Positions 48,974-60,751 of a stretch of DNA of 64,000 nt are shown here, piece by piece. The stretch's first letter is position 1. Each line of letters begins with the position of its first letter. Location: contig PTEU01000001.1 of assembly GCA_004359425.1 (NCBI GenBank), forward strand, positions 241,030-305,029, given 5' to 3'. This DNA is from Ideonella sp. MAG2 (GTDB lineage: Bacteria > Pseudomonadota > Gammaproteobacteria > Burkholderiales > Burkholderiaceae_C). Below the pieces are notes generated by a model. It had not been told where the DNA came from and did no database searches. It saw only the letters and a program-made list of their open reading frames with translations. A program made the translations under genes and the position numbers.

Positions 48974-49393
48974 TCAGCTCAGGTGGCCGTTGATCAGCTT
49001 GGTCATCTCGAACATCGAGACTTGAGCCTTCTTGAAGATTTCCTTCAGCTTGGCGTCGGCATTGATCATGGTGCGCTGAGTCTTGTCTTGAAGATTGTTC
49101 TTCTTGATGTACTCCCAGACCTTCTTGGTCACCTCGGTACGCGGCACAGCCTTGTCGCCAATGATGGCGGCCAAAGCGGCGCTGGGCGTCATGGCCTTCA
49201 TGAAGGCGGCATTCGGGGTGCGCTTCTTCGCGGGAGCCTTCTTGGCTGGAGCCGCTGCCGCCTTCTTCACAGGGGCTGCCGCTTTCTTCGCGGGAGCCTT
49301 CTTGGCCGGAGCCGCTGCCGCCTTCTTCACCGGAGTTGCCGCTTTTTTCGCGGGAGCCTTCTTGGCCGCAGGGGCCTTCTTCGCAGTTGCCAT
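48974..49393 (-). CDS. SWIB/MDM2 domain protein with Lys/Ala/Pro-rich histone H1-like N-terminal tail
   Basis: Tail KKAPAKKAAAPVKKAAAAPA repeats; SWIB domain AIIGDKAVPRTEVTKKVWEYIKKNNLQDKTQRTMINADAKLKEIF. Confidence 0.92.
   Translation of the reverse strand: MATAKKAPAAKKAPAKKAATPVKKAAAAPAKKAPAKKAAAPVKKAAAAPAKKAPAKKRTPNAAFMKAMTPSAALAAIIGDKAVPRTEVTKKVWEYIKKNNLQDKTQRTMINADAKLKEIFKKAQVSMFEMTKLINGHLS
49223..49390. repeat. 60-bp in-frame tandem repeat encoding the Lys/Ala tail
   Basis: CGCGGGAGCCTTCTTGG recurs at 49229, 49289 and 49349, exact 60-bp period (20 aa). Confidence 0.85.
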
Positions 49394-49769
49394 ATCGATT
49401 CTCTCCATCAAAGGAATGTTGATGTGCCAGACCTGGGCGGTGGCCGCGTGAGCCACCGATCCTCTACGTCAATGAGCGGGGTGAATGGTACTGCGTGTCA
49501 GAGGGGCTGAGAAGCTGTTTTCCCAGGTAAATCGTGCTCTGCCCCCTGCGAAATCGCGCTTTTTGTCGTGCGCAGGCGTCAACAGAGGGTTTTGCCCGTG
49601 CTTCACGGGCATTTTCCCGCTGTGTAGACCGTTCCTATGGAGCCGGCAGAGGTCGTTCAAAAATACAGGGTGCCGTATTTTTGAGGGTCTGAAGGGCTTG
49701 TGATGGGCGAGGCACGGCCCAAAATAGCCAGCTCAAACGGTTCTGCCGCATCACACCAAGAGGACTGAG

Positions 49770-50123
49770 ATGAAGCTGATTGTTCGTTGGGCCTTGCTGG
49801 CGGTGGCCTTGCTGTCTGTGGCACAGGTCTACGCTGGGGTCACCTTGAAGGGGTTTACCAGCGCGCTGGTGGCGGCAGGGGTGCTGGGCCTGCTTAACAC
49901 CTTGGTGAGGCCCTTGCTGGTGCTGCTCACATTGCCGGTCACTCTGCTGACCTTGGGCTTGTTCTTGTTTGTCATCAATGCGCTGATGTTCTGGTCAGCC
50001 GCCGGTTTGTTGGCGGGCTTCAATGTCACGGGCTTCCCCGCCGCCTTGATTGGCTCCTTGCTCTACAGCGTTTGCGGCATGGTCATCGACGCCGTGGTGG
50101 AGCGCTTGTTCGCCCGAGACTGA
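49770..50123 (+). CDS. Phage holin family (4_2/YvlD-like) membrane protein
   Basis: 117 aa, four TM segments, LGLLNTLVRPLLVLLTLPVTLLTLGLFLFVINALMFW. Confidence 0.85.
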   Translation: MKLIVRWALLAVALLSVAQVYAGVTLKGFTSALVAAGVLGLLNTLVRPLLVLLTLPVTLLTLGLFLFVINALMFWSAAGLLAGFNVTGFPAALIGSLLYSVCGMVIDAVVERLFARD

Positions 50124-50135
50124 GTGCTGGCCGGT

Positions 50136-51746
50136 TTACTCCGGGCGCTCGCCGCGCATCTCAGCCAGAAGCCGCCGCCTCGGGGCTTCTAGTTCGCGCA
50201 GGCGGGCCGCGATGATGCTGGCTTCCACATCGTCGCGGTAGTCTGGGTCGCGAGACCGCTCTTGCGCCACCCGCAGCCGGTCAAACGCCCCCAGCACATC
50301 GCCCTGGGCGTGGGCAGCCTCGGCGGCGGCGCGCATGGCCCTGAGCTTCAGGCCCAGAGGCTCGGCGCACTGGGCCAGGGTTTGCCAGGCGGTGGCGTCT
50401 TGCTTGTGGTCGGTGACCCAGGTTTGCAATTGCTCGGTGGCCACGCGCAAGGCCTGGCTGCTTTGGGCTTGGCCCGCGCGGTGGCGGGCCAGCGCAATCT
50501 CGGCGCGCATCAGCAAGCCAGGGCGGCTGTGGTCGGCCTCCAGCGTCGGCATCAAGGCGTCCAACTCGGGGCTCAGGGCTTCTTGGCTGGCTCGGGCACG
50601 CTCGATCAGGCTTTGTGCTTTCAGATGCACCAGGGCCAACCGGGCAAAGGGCTGGGCCTTCAGGCTGGCGTTGGCCACCGCCTCAGCCTCTTTGATGAAT
50701 TGGGCAGCGCGGGCATGCTCCCGCAATTGCATAGAGGCCAGGGCGGCCGCATACAGAGTGGCCAAGCGCGCTTCACCGACTTGGGGTGAGCCGGGCTCGC
50801 CCTGGCTCTGCAGCCGCCTCAGCGCGGTTTCGCTGCGATCCATCAGCACTTTGGCGCGGGCTTGCATCAGAGCGTGGCGCACGGGCTCGGCATAGGCGGG
50901 CGGGGCGGGGCGGTTGTCACGGGTGCGCAGGCGTGCCTCGCTGATCCGCTCAATCGTCAGCGGGTGAGAGCGCAGATAGGGAAACTGGTTGTTGTCATTG
51001 AGCCGTGAGGCCGCTTCCATCTTCTCAAACATGCCCGTCATGCCCGAGGGCATGAACCCCGCTTGCGCCAGCAACTCAAAGCCGATGCGGTCGGCCTCGC
51101 GCTCCATCTCGCGGGTGAAATTGATCTGACCTTGGATCATGGCGGCCTGCCCGCCGGTCACAATGGCTGCCATGGCGTCGGCACTGCTATTGCTGTTGCT
51201 GCGGCTGGCGGCAATCAGGCCCAGCAAAATGGCCGCCAAGGCGGCTGAGCCTTGCCTCTGCCCATTTGCCATGCCTCGGGCAATGTGGCGTTGGCTGATG
51301 TGGCTCAGCTCATGGGCCAGCACCGATGCCAACTCGTCCCGCGAGCTGGTCATGCCGATCAAGCCCAGATACACCCCCACATAACCCCCCGGCATGGCAA
51401 AGGCGTTGATGGCCTTGTCGCGCCCCAAGAAAATCTCCCAGGCAAAGCTGCGATCCAGGTCGGGGGTGATGTCACCTCTGGCCCTGGCGGCCTCCAGCAA
51501 GGGGTTCCAAAGGCTTTCTATATAGGCTTGCAGCAAGGGGTCGTCGAGGAAGTCCGGGTCGCGCCGCAGCTCCCGCATATAGCGGTCACCAAACTTGCGC
51601 TCCGTCAACAGGTCAACATCGTCAGAGACCGAATCGCCCAGAGCGGGCAAGCTCACCTGCGCTTGCACCACGGGGGCTTGGGCCGTTGCCAGAAACGTCA
51701 TCAAACCGATGAGTGTCAGGGCGTGAGTGAGGCGGGAGGCAATCAT
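50136..51746 (-). CDS. M48 family metalloprotease (BepA/YfgC-like, TPR-containing)
   Basis: [16 protein letters not shown] (HExxH), [17 protein letters not shown], signal peptide, helical C-terminus. Confidence 0.9.
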   Translation of the reverse strand: MIASRLTHALTLIGLMTFLATAQAPVVQAQVSLPALGDSVSDDVDLLTERKFGDRYMRELRRDPDFLDDPLLQAYIESLWNPLLEAARARGDITPDLDRSFAWEIFLGRDKAINAFAMPGGYVGVYLGLIGMTSSRDELASVLAHELSHISQRHIARGMANGQRQGSAALAAILLGLIAASRSNSNSSADAMAAIVTGGQAAMIQGQINFTREMEREADRIGFELLAQAGFMPSGMTGMFEKMEAASRLNDNNQFPYLRSHPLTIERISEARLRTRDNRPAPPAYAEPVRHALMQARAKVLMDRSETALRRLQSQGEPGSPQVGEARLATLYAAALASMQLREHARAAQFIKEAEAVANASLKAQPFARLALVHLKAQSLIERARASQEALSPELDALMPTLEADHSRPGLLMRAEIALARHRAGQAQSSQALRVATEQLQTWVTDHKQDATAWQTLAQCAEPLGLKLRAMRAAAEAAHAQGDVLGAFDRLRVAQERSRDPDYRDDVEASIIAARLRELEAPRRRLLAEMRGERPE

Positions 51747-51830
51747 CAAGGGACTTCTCAGAGCACCGCAGCAGCGGCGAAGTACACCGCTATCATGACA
51801 CCGACTTGTATCTCTGATGTTGCGGCCGCT

Positions 51831-52313
51831 ATGAATGATCACCTGACCCACTTTGACGACCACGGCCAAGCCCATATGGTGGATGTGGGGGCCAAAAGCG
51901 AGACCCATCGCATTGCAGTGGCAACGGGCCAGATCCGCATGCTGCCGGCCACGCTGGCGCTGATCACCAGCGGCAGCGCCAAAAAGGGCGATGTGATTGG
52001 CATTGCCCGCATCGCCGCCATTCAGGCCGCCAAGCGCACGGCCGACCTGATCCCACTATGCCACCCGCTGCCCTTGACCCGTGTGGCCGTGAGCTTCGAG
52101 ATCAACGAGGCGGCCAGCACCGTGGCCTGCACCGTGCAGGCCGAAACCTATGGCAAAACCGGCGTCGAGATGGAAGCTTTGACCTCCGTGCAGGTGGGCC
52201 TGCTCACCATCTATGACATGTGCAAGGCCGTGGACCGCGGCATGGTGATGGAAGGCGTGCGCCTGCTGGAGAAGCAGGGCGGCAAGAGTGGGCATTGGGT
52301 CGCGCCCCGCTGA
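51831..52313 (+). CDS. moaC: Cyclic pyranopterin monophosphate synthase MoaC
   Basis: [62 protein letters not shown]. Confidence 0.97.
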   Translation: MNDHLTHFDDHGQAHMVDVGAKSETHRIAVATGQIRMLPATLALITSGSAKKGDVIGIARIAAIQAAKRTADLIPLCHPLPLTRVAVSFEINEAASTVACTVQAETYGKTGVEMEALTSVQVGLLTIYDMCKAVDRGMVMEGVRLLEKQGGKSGHWVAPR

Positions 52314-52388
52314 CGTGCATCGGGCGTTGGCCCTGACCTGAAGTCGCCGTGCCGCAGGCTTGACACAGAGACGCGGCACAATGGCGGC

Positions 52389-53063
52389 ATGAGCACCGCA
52401 TCAGTCAGGCGTCTGCCGACCCCAAGTCCCGACCGTCCTCAAACCCGAGGCGAAGAATGGGCCAACGCCCTCAGCCACGGCCTGGGCTGCCTTTTGGCCT
52501 TGGCCGCCTTGCCCTTGCTGGTGATGGACGCTTGGGCAGAGGGTAGCCAGGCTGACGTGGCGGCTGCGGCCGTGTTTGGCGGCTCCATGATCCTGCTCTA
52601 CGGCGTCTCGGCGCTGTATCACGCGCTCCCTGTCGGTTCGGCCAAGGCGTGGCTGAACCGTCTGGACCATGCCGCCATCTATTTATTCATCGCGGGCAGC
52701 TACACCCCGTTTACCCTGGGTGTACTCAAGGGCGGTTGGGGCTGGATGCTGTTCATCATCGTCTGGACCGCAGCGGCCGCCGGTGTGGCCATCAAGCTGC
52801 TGAATCGGCTCAAGCACCCTTGGCTGTCCACCGGCCTCTACATCGCCATGGGCTGGGTGGCGGTGCTGGCCGCTGGCCCCCTGATCGAGCGCATGCCTAC
52901 CGCAGGCCTGGCCTGGTTGGTGGCGGGTGGCCTGAGCTACACGCTTGGGGCCTTTGTCTTCCTGATGGACAACAAGGTCCGCTATGCCCACTTTGTGTGG
53001 CACTTGTTTGTGCTGGGTGGCAGCGTCTGCCACTTTTTCGCCGTGCTGGGCTACGCAAGATAA
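52389..53063 (+). CDS. Hemolysin III / PAQR family membrane protein
   Basis: GEEWANALSHGLGCLLALAALPLL, YGVSALYHALP, LDHAAIYLFIAGSYTPFTL, HFVWHLFVLGGSVCHFFAV. Confidence 0.93.
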   Translation: MSTASVRRLPTPSPDRPQTRGEEWANALSHGLGCLLALAALPLLVMDAWAEGSQADVAAAAVFGGSMILLYGVSALYHALPVGSAKAWLNRLDHAAIYLFIAGSYTPFTLGVLKGGWGWMLFIIVWTAAAAGVAIKLLNRLKHPWLSTGLYIAMGWVAVLAAGPLIERMPTAGLAWLVAGGLSYTLGAFVFLMDNKVRYAHFVWHLFVLGGSVCHFFAVLGYAR

Positions 53064-53065
53064 AG

Positions 53066-53094
53066 AAAAGGCCCGCGTGATGCGGGCCCTTTCT
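53066..53094 (+). terminator. Rho-independent terminator
   Basis: AAAGGCCCGC-gtgat-GCGGGCCCTTTC between convergent genes. Confidence 0.7.
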
Positions 53095-53148
53095 TGCCAT
53101 TGGCCATCCGTGCCGAGGTGATGTCTCCACCCCGGCCCCGCCTGCGCT

Positions 53149-54882
53149 TTAGCGCACGCGGCCTTCCTTCCAGGCACCCAGCAGCTTGTCGTACTGGATG
53201 GTTTCGCCCTTGGGCTTTTCGTTGGCCAGCTTGGCCCATGGTGCGGCCTTGTCGGACAACCACTTCTTAGCGTCTTCTTTCTTATTGAGCTTGGGCGCGC
53301 ACTTGGCCATGCCGGCGCGCTCCAGGCGGGCCATCACGTCGTCCATCTCTTTGGCCAGGTTGTCCATCGCGCCCTGCGGAGTCTTTTCACCCGTCACGGC
53401 CTGGGCCACGTTCTTCCACCAAAGCTGAGCCAGCTTGGGGTAGTCGGGCACATTGGTGCCGGTGGGGCTCCAGGCCACGCGGGCGGGGCTGCGATAGAAC
53501 TCCACCAAGCCGCCCAGCTTGGGTGCCAAGTCGGTCATGGTCTTGCTCTGGATGTCGCTCTCGCGGATCGGCGTCAGGCCCACCGTCGTCTTCTTCAGGG
53601 ACGTGGTCTTGGCGGTCACGAACTGGGCATAGAGCCAGGCGGCGGCCGTCTTGTTGGCGTCATGGTCCTTGAAGAAGGTCCAGGAGCCCACGTCTTGGTA
53701 GCCGTTTTGCATGCCTTGCTTCCAGTAAGGGCCGTTGGGGCCAGGGGCCATGCGCCACTTGGGTGTGCCGTCGGCATTGACCACGGGCAGGCCCTTCTTG
53801 GTCATGTCGGCGGTGAAGGCGGTGTACCAGAAGATCTGCTGCGCGATCTGGCCCTGGGCGGGCACGGGGCCGGCTTCACCAAAGGTCATGCCGGTGGCTT
53901 CCTTGGGCGCGTACTTCTTCATCCAGTCCACATACTTGGTCAGGGCATAGACCGCTGCGGGCGAGTTGGTGGCGCCACCGCGCTCTACCGATGCGCCCAC
54001 GGGTGTGCACTTGTCGGCCCCAACGCGAATGCCCCACTCGTCAATCGGCAGGCCGTTGGGGGTGCCGATGTCGGCGGTACCGGCCATGGACAGCCAAGCG
54101 TCGGTGAAGCGCCAGCCCAGGGACGGGTCCTTCTTGCCGTAGTCCATGTGGCCGTAGATGGGCTTGCCGTCGATCTGCTTCACATCGTTGCTGAAGAACT
54201 CAGCGATGTCTTCATAGGCGCTCCAGTTCAGCGGCACGCCCAAGTCATAGCCGTACTTGGCCTTGAACTTGTCTTGCAGGTCCTTGCGGGCGAACAGGTC
54301 GGCACGGAACCAATACAGGTTGGCAAACTGCTGGTCGGGCAATTGGTAGAGCTTGCCGTCCGGTGCCGTGGTGAACTTGGTGCCGATGAAATCCTTCAGG
54401 TCCAGCCCGGGGTTGGTCCACTCCTTGCCCGCACCGGCCATGTAGTCGGTGAGGTTCAGCACCTTGCCATAGCGGTAATGGGTGCCGATCAGGTCGGAGT
54501 CAGAGATCCAGCCGTCGTAGATCGACTTGCCCGACTGCATGGAGGTCTGCAGTTTCTCGACCACGTCGCCCTCTTGGATCAGGTCGTGCTTGACCTTGAT
54601 GCCGGTGATCTCGGCAAAAGCCTTGGCAAGCGTCTTGGACTCGTACTCGTGGGTGGTGATGGTCTCGGAAACCACCGAAATCTCGGTCACGCCCTTGGCC
54701 TTGAGCTTGGCTGCGGCGTCGATGAACCATTTCATCTCGGCCATCTGTTGGTCTTTGCTCAGCGTCGAGGGCTGGAACTCGCTGTCGACCCATTTCTTGG
54801 CTTCGGCCTCACCGGCCCAAGCAGCATGGCTGCCCAGGGCACAGGCGGCGGCCAGGGCCAGCGCGGTGTAACGAATCTTCAT
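53149..54882 (-). CDS. glpV: Glycerol ABC transporter substrate-binding protein (GlpV-like)
   Basis: Signal peptide; 577 aa; position in a GlpSTPQUV-type cluster; TSMQSGKSIYDGWISDSDLIGTHYRYGKVLNLTDYM. Confidence 0.85.
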   Translation of the reverse strand: MKIRYTALALAAACALGSHAAWAGEAEAKKWVDSEFQPSTLSKDQQMAEMKWFIDAAAKLKAKGVTEISVVSETITTHEYESKTLAKAFAEITGIKVKHDLIQEGDVVEKLQTSMQSGKSIYDGWISDSDLIGTHYRYGKVLNLTDYMAGAGKEWTNPGLDLKDFIGTKFTTAPDGKLYQLPDQQFANLYWFRADLFARKDLQDKFKAKYGYDLGVPLNWSAYEDIAEFFSNDVKQIDGKPIYGHMDYGKKDPSLGWRFTDAWLSMAGTADIGTPNGLPIDEWGIRVGADKCTPVGASVERGGATNSPAAVYALTKYVDWMKKYAPKEATGMTFGEAGPVPAQGQIAQQIFWYTAFTADMTKKGLPVVNADGTPKWRMAPGPNGPYWKQGMQNGYQDVGSWTFFKDHDANKTAAAWLYAQFVTAKTTSLKKTTVGLTPIRESDIQSKTMTDLAPKLGGLVEFYRSPARVAWSPTGTNVPDYPKLAQLWWKNVAQAVTGEKTPQGAMDNLAKEMDDVMARLERAGMAKCAPKLNKKEDAKKWLSDKAAPWAKLANEKPKGETIQYDKLLGAWKEGRVR

Positions 54883-54983
54883 GATGACGGTCTCCTTTGC
54901 AGTATAGGAATGCACGCTGCCCCTAAAGCTGGGTATGAGCGGCCCCGGGGCAGCGCCGGGCCGAATTTCTGCAACTGGTGTGA

Positions 54984-55084
54984 GTTCATTTCGAAATCAT
55001 TTCGTGACTAGGCGCGAAGCCGAAGACAGTGCTTGAGCACGGCGAGGCGAAGCAACGACGTCACGGAATGATTTGGGAATGAAC
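54984..55084. repeat. Long imperfect stem-loop (25-nt arms) between glpU and glpV
   Basis: GTTCATTTCGAAATCATTTCGTGAC at 54984-55008 pairs with GTCACGGAATGATTTGGGAATGAAC at 55060-55084 (3 differences); inner GTGC-ttga-GCAC at 55029-55040. Confidence 0.8.
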
Positions 55085-55393
55085 CTAACCTTTTTTCATG
55101 ATCAGAGCGAGGAGAAGCATCGACGCCACAAAGCTGATCCAGATGCTGGGCTCTTCGCTCAAGCTCAACACTTCAGCCAATTGGCCCGCCAAGCCGATGA
55201 AAGCCAGGTTCACATAGGCGGCACTCAGCAGGCCAATGAACAGACGATCCCCGCGCGTGGTGGCAATAGGCAAAAAGCCTTTGCGCATCACCGTGGGCGA
55301 CTTGATCTCCCACACCGTCATGCCCACCAGCATCAGCGCGATGCACGAGAAAAACACCGCCACTGGCGTTGTCCAAACCATCCAATCAAACAT
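55085..55393 (-). CDS. glpU: DUF2160 membrane protein (GlpU-like)
   Basis: 102 aa multi-TM protein, MFDWMVWTTPVAVFFSCIALMLVGMTVWEIKSPTVMRKGFLPIATTRGDRLFIGLL, in glp cluster. Confidence 0.85.
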   Translation of the reverse strand: MFDWMVWTTPVAVFFSCIALMLVGMTVWEIKSPTVMRKGFLPIATTRGDRLFIGLLSAAYVNLAFIGLAGQLAEVLSLSEEPSIWISFVASMLLLALIMKKG

Positions 55394-55395
55394 GG

Positions 55396-55482
55396 CCCAC
55401 CCCCGTAGCGCCTGCGGCGCTCCCCCTCAAGGGGGCGCAGCCGACGGCCTGGCAGAGCCAGTTCCGTGGCTGCTGCTTGGTT
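55396..55482 (-). repeat. Intergenic repeat copy 1 (minus orientation), directly upstream of glpU ATG
   Basis: Reverse complement AACCAAGCAGCAGCCACGGAACTGGCTCTGCCAGGCCGTCGGCTGCGCCCCCTTGAGGGGGAGCGCCGCAGGCGCTACGGGGGTGGG aligns to 57271-57356. Confidence 0.85.
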
Positions 55483-55521
55483 CTGTTGAAGTTGTGCATG
55501 ACTTGCTTCCCTGTTCGAGCG

Positions 55522-56326
55522 TTACACCCGGCCCATCGCAAAGCCCTTGGCGATGTAGTGCCGCACAAACCAAATCACGATGGCACCGGGCACGATGGTC
55601 AGCACCCCGGCGGCGGCCAGCGTGGCCCAGTCCATGCCGCTGGCGCTGACGGTGCGGGTCATGGTCGCGACGATGGGCTTGGCGTTGACGCTGGTCAGGG
55701 TGCGGGCCAGCAGCAACTCGACCCAACTGAACATGAAGCAGAAGAAAGCGGCCACGCCCACACCGGCCTTGATCAGCGGCAGGAAGATGGTCAGGAAAAA
55801 GCGCGGGAAGCTGTAGCCGTCGATGTAAGCCGTCTCATCAATCTCGCGCGGAATGCCCGACATAAAGCCTTCCAAAATCCACACCGCCAGCGGCACGTTG
55901 AACAGCAGGTGGGCCAGCGCCACCGCAATGTGCGTGTCCATCAAGCCCACGGTGGTGTAGAGCTGGAAAAAGGGCAGCAAGAACACGGCCGGCGGCGTCA
56001 TGCGGTTGGTCAGCAGCCAGAAGAACACATGCTTGTCGCCCAGAAAGCTGTAGCGGCTGAAGGCATAGGCGGCGGGCAGGGCCACGGTGAGGGAGATCAC
56101 CGTGTTGATGCCCACATAGATCAGGCTGTTGATATAGCCCGAGTACCAGCTCTCGTCGGTGAAGATGAGCTTGTAGTTGTCCCAGGTGAAGGCCTGTGGC
56201 CACAGGCTGAAGCTGCTCAAGATCTCTTCATTGGTCTTGAAGCTCATGTTCACCATCCAGTAGATGGGCAAGAGCGCAAACACCAAATAGGCGATGAGAA
56301 AGAGGCTGCGTTTATGGAAGCGCTGT

Positions 56327-56334
<8 letters not shown>
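55522..56334 (-). CDS. glpQ: Glycerol ABC transporter permease (GlpQ-like)
   Basis: YLVFALLPIYWMVNMSFKTNEEI, EAA loop EIDETAYIDGYSFPRFFLTIFLPLIKAGVGV. Confidence 0.85.
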
Positions 56335-57220
<886 letters not shown>

Positions 57221-57270
57221 GTCGCTGTACTCTCAGGCAAGAAGCTGCCCGTGAGGGTGTCTCCGAGCGA

Positions 57271-57356
57271 AACCAAGCAACCCCCGTGGAACCGGCTTTG
57301 CCGGGCCACTGGGGGTGCCCCCTTGAGGGGGAGGCCGTCAGGCCGTAGGGGGTGGG
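57271..57356 (+). repeat. Intergenic repeat copy 2 (plus orientation), abutting the glpT stop codon
   Basis: AACCAAGCAACCCCCGTGGAACCGGCTTTGCCGGGCCACTGGGGGTGCCCCCTTGAGGGGGAGGCCGTCAGGCCGTAGGGGGTGGG. Confidence 0.85.
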
Positions 57357-58436
57357 TCATTTCACCAGCTCCTCGTTTTGGTAGACGCAGGTGTGGCGGG
57401 TCAGCAGGTCGATGCCCACCACCGCACCCACAGTGGGAGCGGGCTGGTCGGGCTGCAGCCGTGCCTTGAGCGTTAGCCCCTCGGCCTGGCAGGTCACCAA
57501 CTGGTAAGTGCCAATGTCTTGCACCTGGGTCACGCTGGCTTGCAGGCTGCCCGCGCTGCCGAGCGTGGCTGAAGGCAGCAGGGTGAGGTACTCGGGCCGC
57601 AGGCCCAGCTTCAGGGCACCTTGGGGTAGGGGCTGTTGGCAGGCCAGGGTTTGCTGGCCCACGCGCAGTTGCGAGCCTTCCACCTCCACCGGAATGAAGT
57701 TCATGCCGGGCGAGCCAATGAAGTGGCCGACAAAGGTGTGGGCCGGGCGCTCGAACAAGGCCTCGGGCGTGCCCAGTTGCACCACCTTGCCGCGGGTCAT
57801 CACTACCACCTGGTCGGCAAACGTCAGGGCCTCGACCTGATCATGGGTCACATAAATCAGCGTCAGCTTCAGCTCATGGTGAATCTGCTTGAGCTTGCGC
57901 CGCAACTGCCACTTCAGGTGCGGGTCGATCACGGTCAGCGGCTCGTCAAACAGCACGGCCGAGACATCCGGCCGCACCAGCCCGCGCCCCAGCGAGATCT
58001 TCTGCTTCTGGTCGGCGCTCAAGCCCGCACCCCGCATGTCCAACTGGTGGCTCATCTCCAGCATCTCGGCAATCTGGCCGACACGGGCCTTGATCTGCGC
58101 TGGGGGCACCTTGCGGTTCTTCAGCGGAAAGGCCAGGTTCTCGGCCACCGTCATGGTGTCGTAGATCACCGGGAACTGGAACACCTGAGCGATATTGCGC
58201 TGCTGTGGCGTGGCTCGGGTCATGTCCTGCCCGTCGAACAGCACCGTGCCCTGCGAGGGCGTCAGCAGGCCCGACATGATGTTGAGCAAGGTGGTCTTGC
58301 CGCAGCCCGAGGGGCCGAGCAGCGCATAGGCGCCGCCGTCTTCAAAGCTCATCTTCAGCGGCAGCAGCGCGTAGTCCGCATCCTCTTTGGGCTTGGGCTT
58401 GTAGGCATGGGCCAGGTTCAAGTCAATGCGGGCCAT
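57357..58436 (-). CDS. glpT: Glycerol ABC transporter ATP-binding protein (GlpT-like)
   Basis: LLGPSGCGKTTLLNIMSGLL, LSADQKQKISLGRGLVRPDVSAVLFDEPLTVIDPHLKW; unusual signature typical of this cluster. Confidence 0.85.
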   Translation of the reverse strand: MARIDLNLAHAYKPKPKEDADYALLPLKMSFEDGGAYALLGPSGCGKTTLLNIMSGLLTPSQGTVLFDGQDMTRATPQQRNIAQVFQFPVIYDTMTVAENLAFPLKNRKVPPAQIKARVGQIAEMLEMSHQLDMRGAGLSADQKQKISLGRGLVRPDVSAVLFDEPLTVIDPHLKWQLRRKLKQIHHELKLTLIYVTHDQVEALTFADQVVVMTRGKVVQLGTPEALFERPAHTFVGHFIGSPGMNFIPVEVEGSQLRVGQQTLACQQPLPQGALKLGLRPEYLTLLPSATLGSAGSLQASVTQVQDIGTYQLVTCQAEGLTLKARLQPDQPAPTVGAVVGIDLLTRHTCVYQNEELVK

Positions 58437-58437
58437 C

Positions 58438-59507
<1,070 letters not shown>

Positions 59508-59517
<10 letters not shown>

Positions 59518-60737
59518 AGGGAATCCTTTGTCTCGGTCTCTTGATGGGTGTGTGCCAGCATCCAGTCACCCACCTTCTGCTGATCTGCCGGGCTCAGATG
59601 CAGGCCCAGCTTGCTGCGGCGCCACAGCACGTCCTCACCCGTGCGGGCAAACTCTTCGCGCTGCAGATAGCGCAGCTCGGTCTCGTACACCTTGGGGGCC
59701 ACTTCAGCGCCCAGGTCGCTCAAGCGCTGGGCCTCTCCCAGCACCTGGCCGACGCGCCCGCCATAGGCCCGCGCCCACCGCTGGGCCAGTGGTGGCGGTA
59801 GCCAGGGGTGGCGCTGCTGCACGGCTTGCAGCAGGCGGGCAAAGTCGGTGTCGGGGCGCTGTGCCGGGCCAATCCAGGCGCTCAGGTCGCCGCCGGGCAG
59901 CAGGGCGCCTTCCGTCCAAGGGCTGCGGGCCTCGCCCAGCAGGCGGCCGATCTCGGTGGCGGCGTCTTCCGCCAGTTTGCGGAAGGTCGTGATCTTGCCG
60001 CCCCACACGCTGAGGAGTGGAGCCGCGTTGGAGGCGGACAGCACATTGCTCTCCAACAAGTAATCACGCGTCACCGCAGAGGGGTCGCCCGACTCATCGT
60101 CCAGCAGCGGCCGCACGCCGCTATAGCTCCACACCACATCGGCGGGCGTGATGGGGCGGGTGAAGTAGCGGCTGGCTTGTTCGCAAAGGTAGTTGACCTC
60201 GGCCGCGCTGATGCGGGCTTGTTGCGGGTCGCCGTGGATCTCTTCGTCGGTGGTGCCGATCAGCGTGAACTGGCCCTCATAGGGGATCGCAAAGATGATG
60301 CGCTTATCAGGGTTTTGGAAGATGTAGGCGTGGTCGTGCTCAAAGCAGCGGGGCACCACGATGTGGCTGCCCTTGACCAAGCGCAGGTGCTTGGTGGCCA
60401 GGGCCTCGCCCTGAGCGGCGGTGGCCGTGCCGCGCAAAAAGCTCTCGGCCCAGGGCCCTGCGGCGTTGACCAAGGCGCGGGCCTGCACGGTTTCTTGGCG
60501 GCCATCGGCATGGCTCAGCGTGGCCTGCCAGCCTTGCGGGCTGCGTTGCGCGGCGGTCACCGCGCAGCGCGTTAGCACCCGCGCACCTTTGGCCACCGCG
60601 TCTTGGGCACACAGCAGCACCAAACGGGCATCGTCCACCCAGCCGTCCGAGTACACAAAGCCCTTGCTGAAGCCCGGCTTCAGCGGCGCACCCGCTGGGT
60701 GCTGGCGCAAGTCCACCCCGCGCGAGCCGGGCAGCAC
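59508..60737 (-). CDS. glpD: Glycerol-3-phosphate dehydrogenase (FAD), N-terminal FAD-binding region missing
   Basis: GFVYSDGWVDDARLVLLCAQDA, ALVNAAGPWAESFL, LIGTTDEEIHGDP, LSVWGGKITTFRKLAE; no GxGxxG near N-terminus. Confidence 0.9.
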
Positions 60738-60751
60738 TTCGCGTTTGGACG

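Noticed and set aside
49223-49390. Regular 60-bp repeats considered as a CRISPR-like array
   Set aside because: Contiguous in-frame coding repeats without unique spacers, encoding the Lys/Ala tail.
49770-50123. Holin-family protein as evidence of a prophage
   Set aside because: No other phage genes nearby; this membrane family is widespread in bacterial chromosomes.
53662-55011. 449-aa plus-strand ORF opposite glpV
   Set aside because: Antisense shadow ORF; glpV has a signal peptide and operon context.
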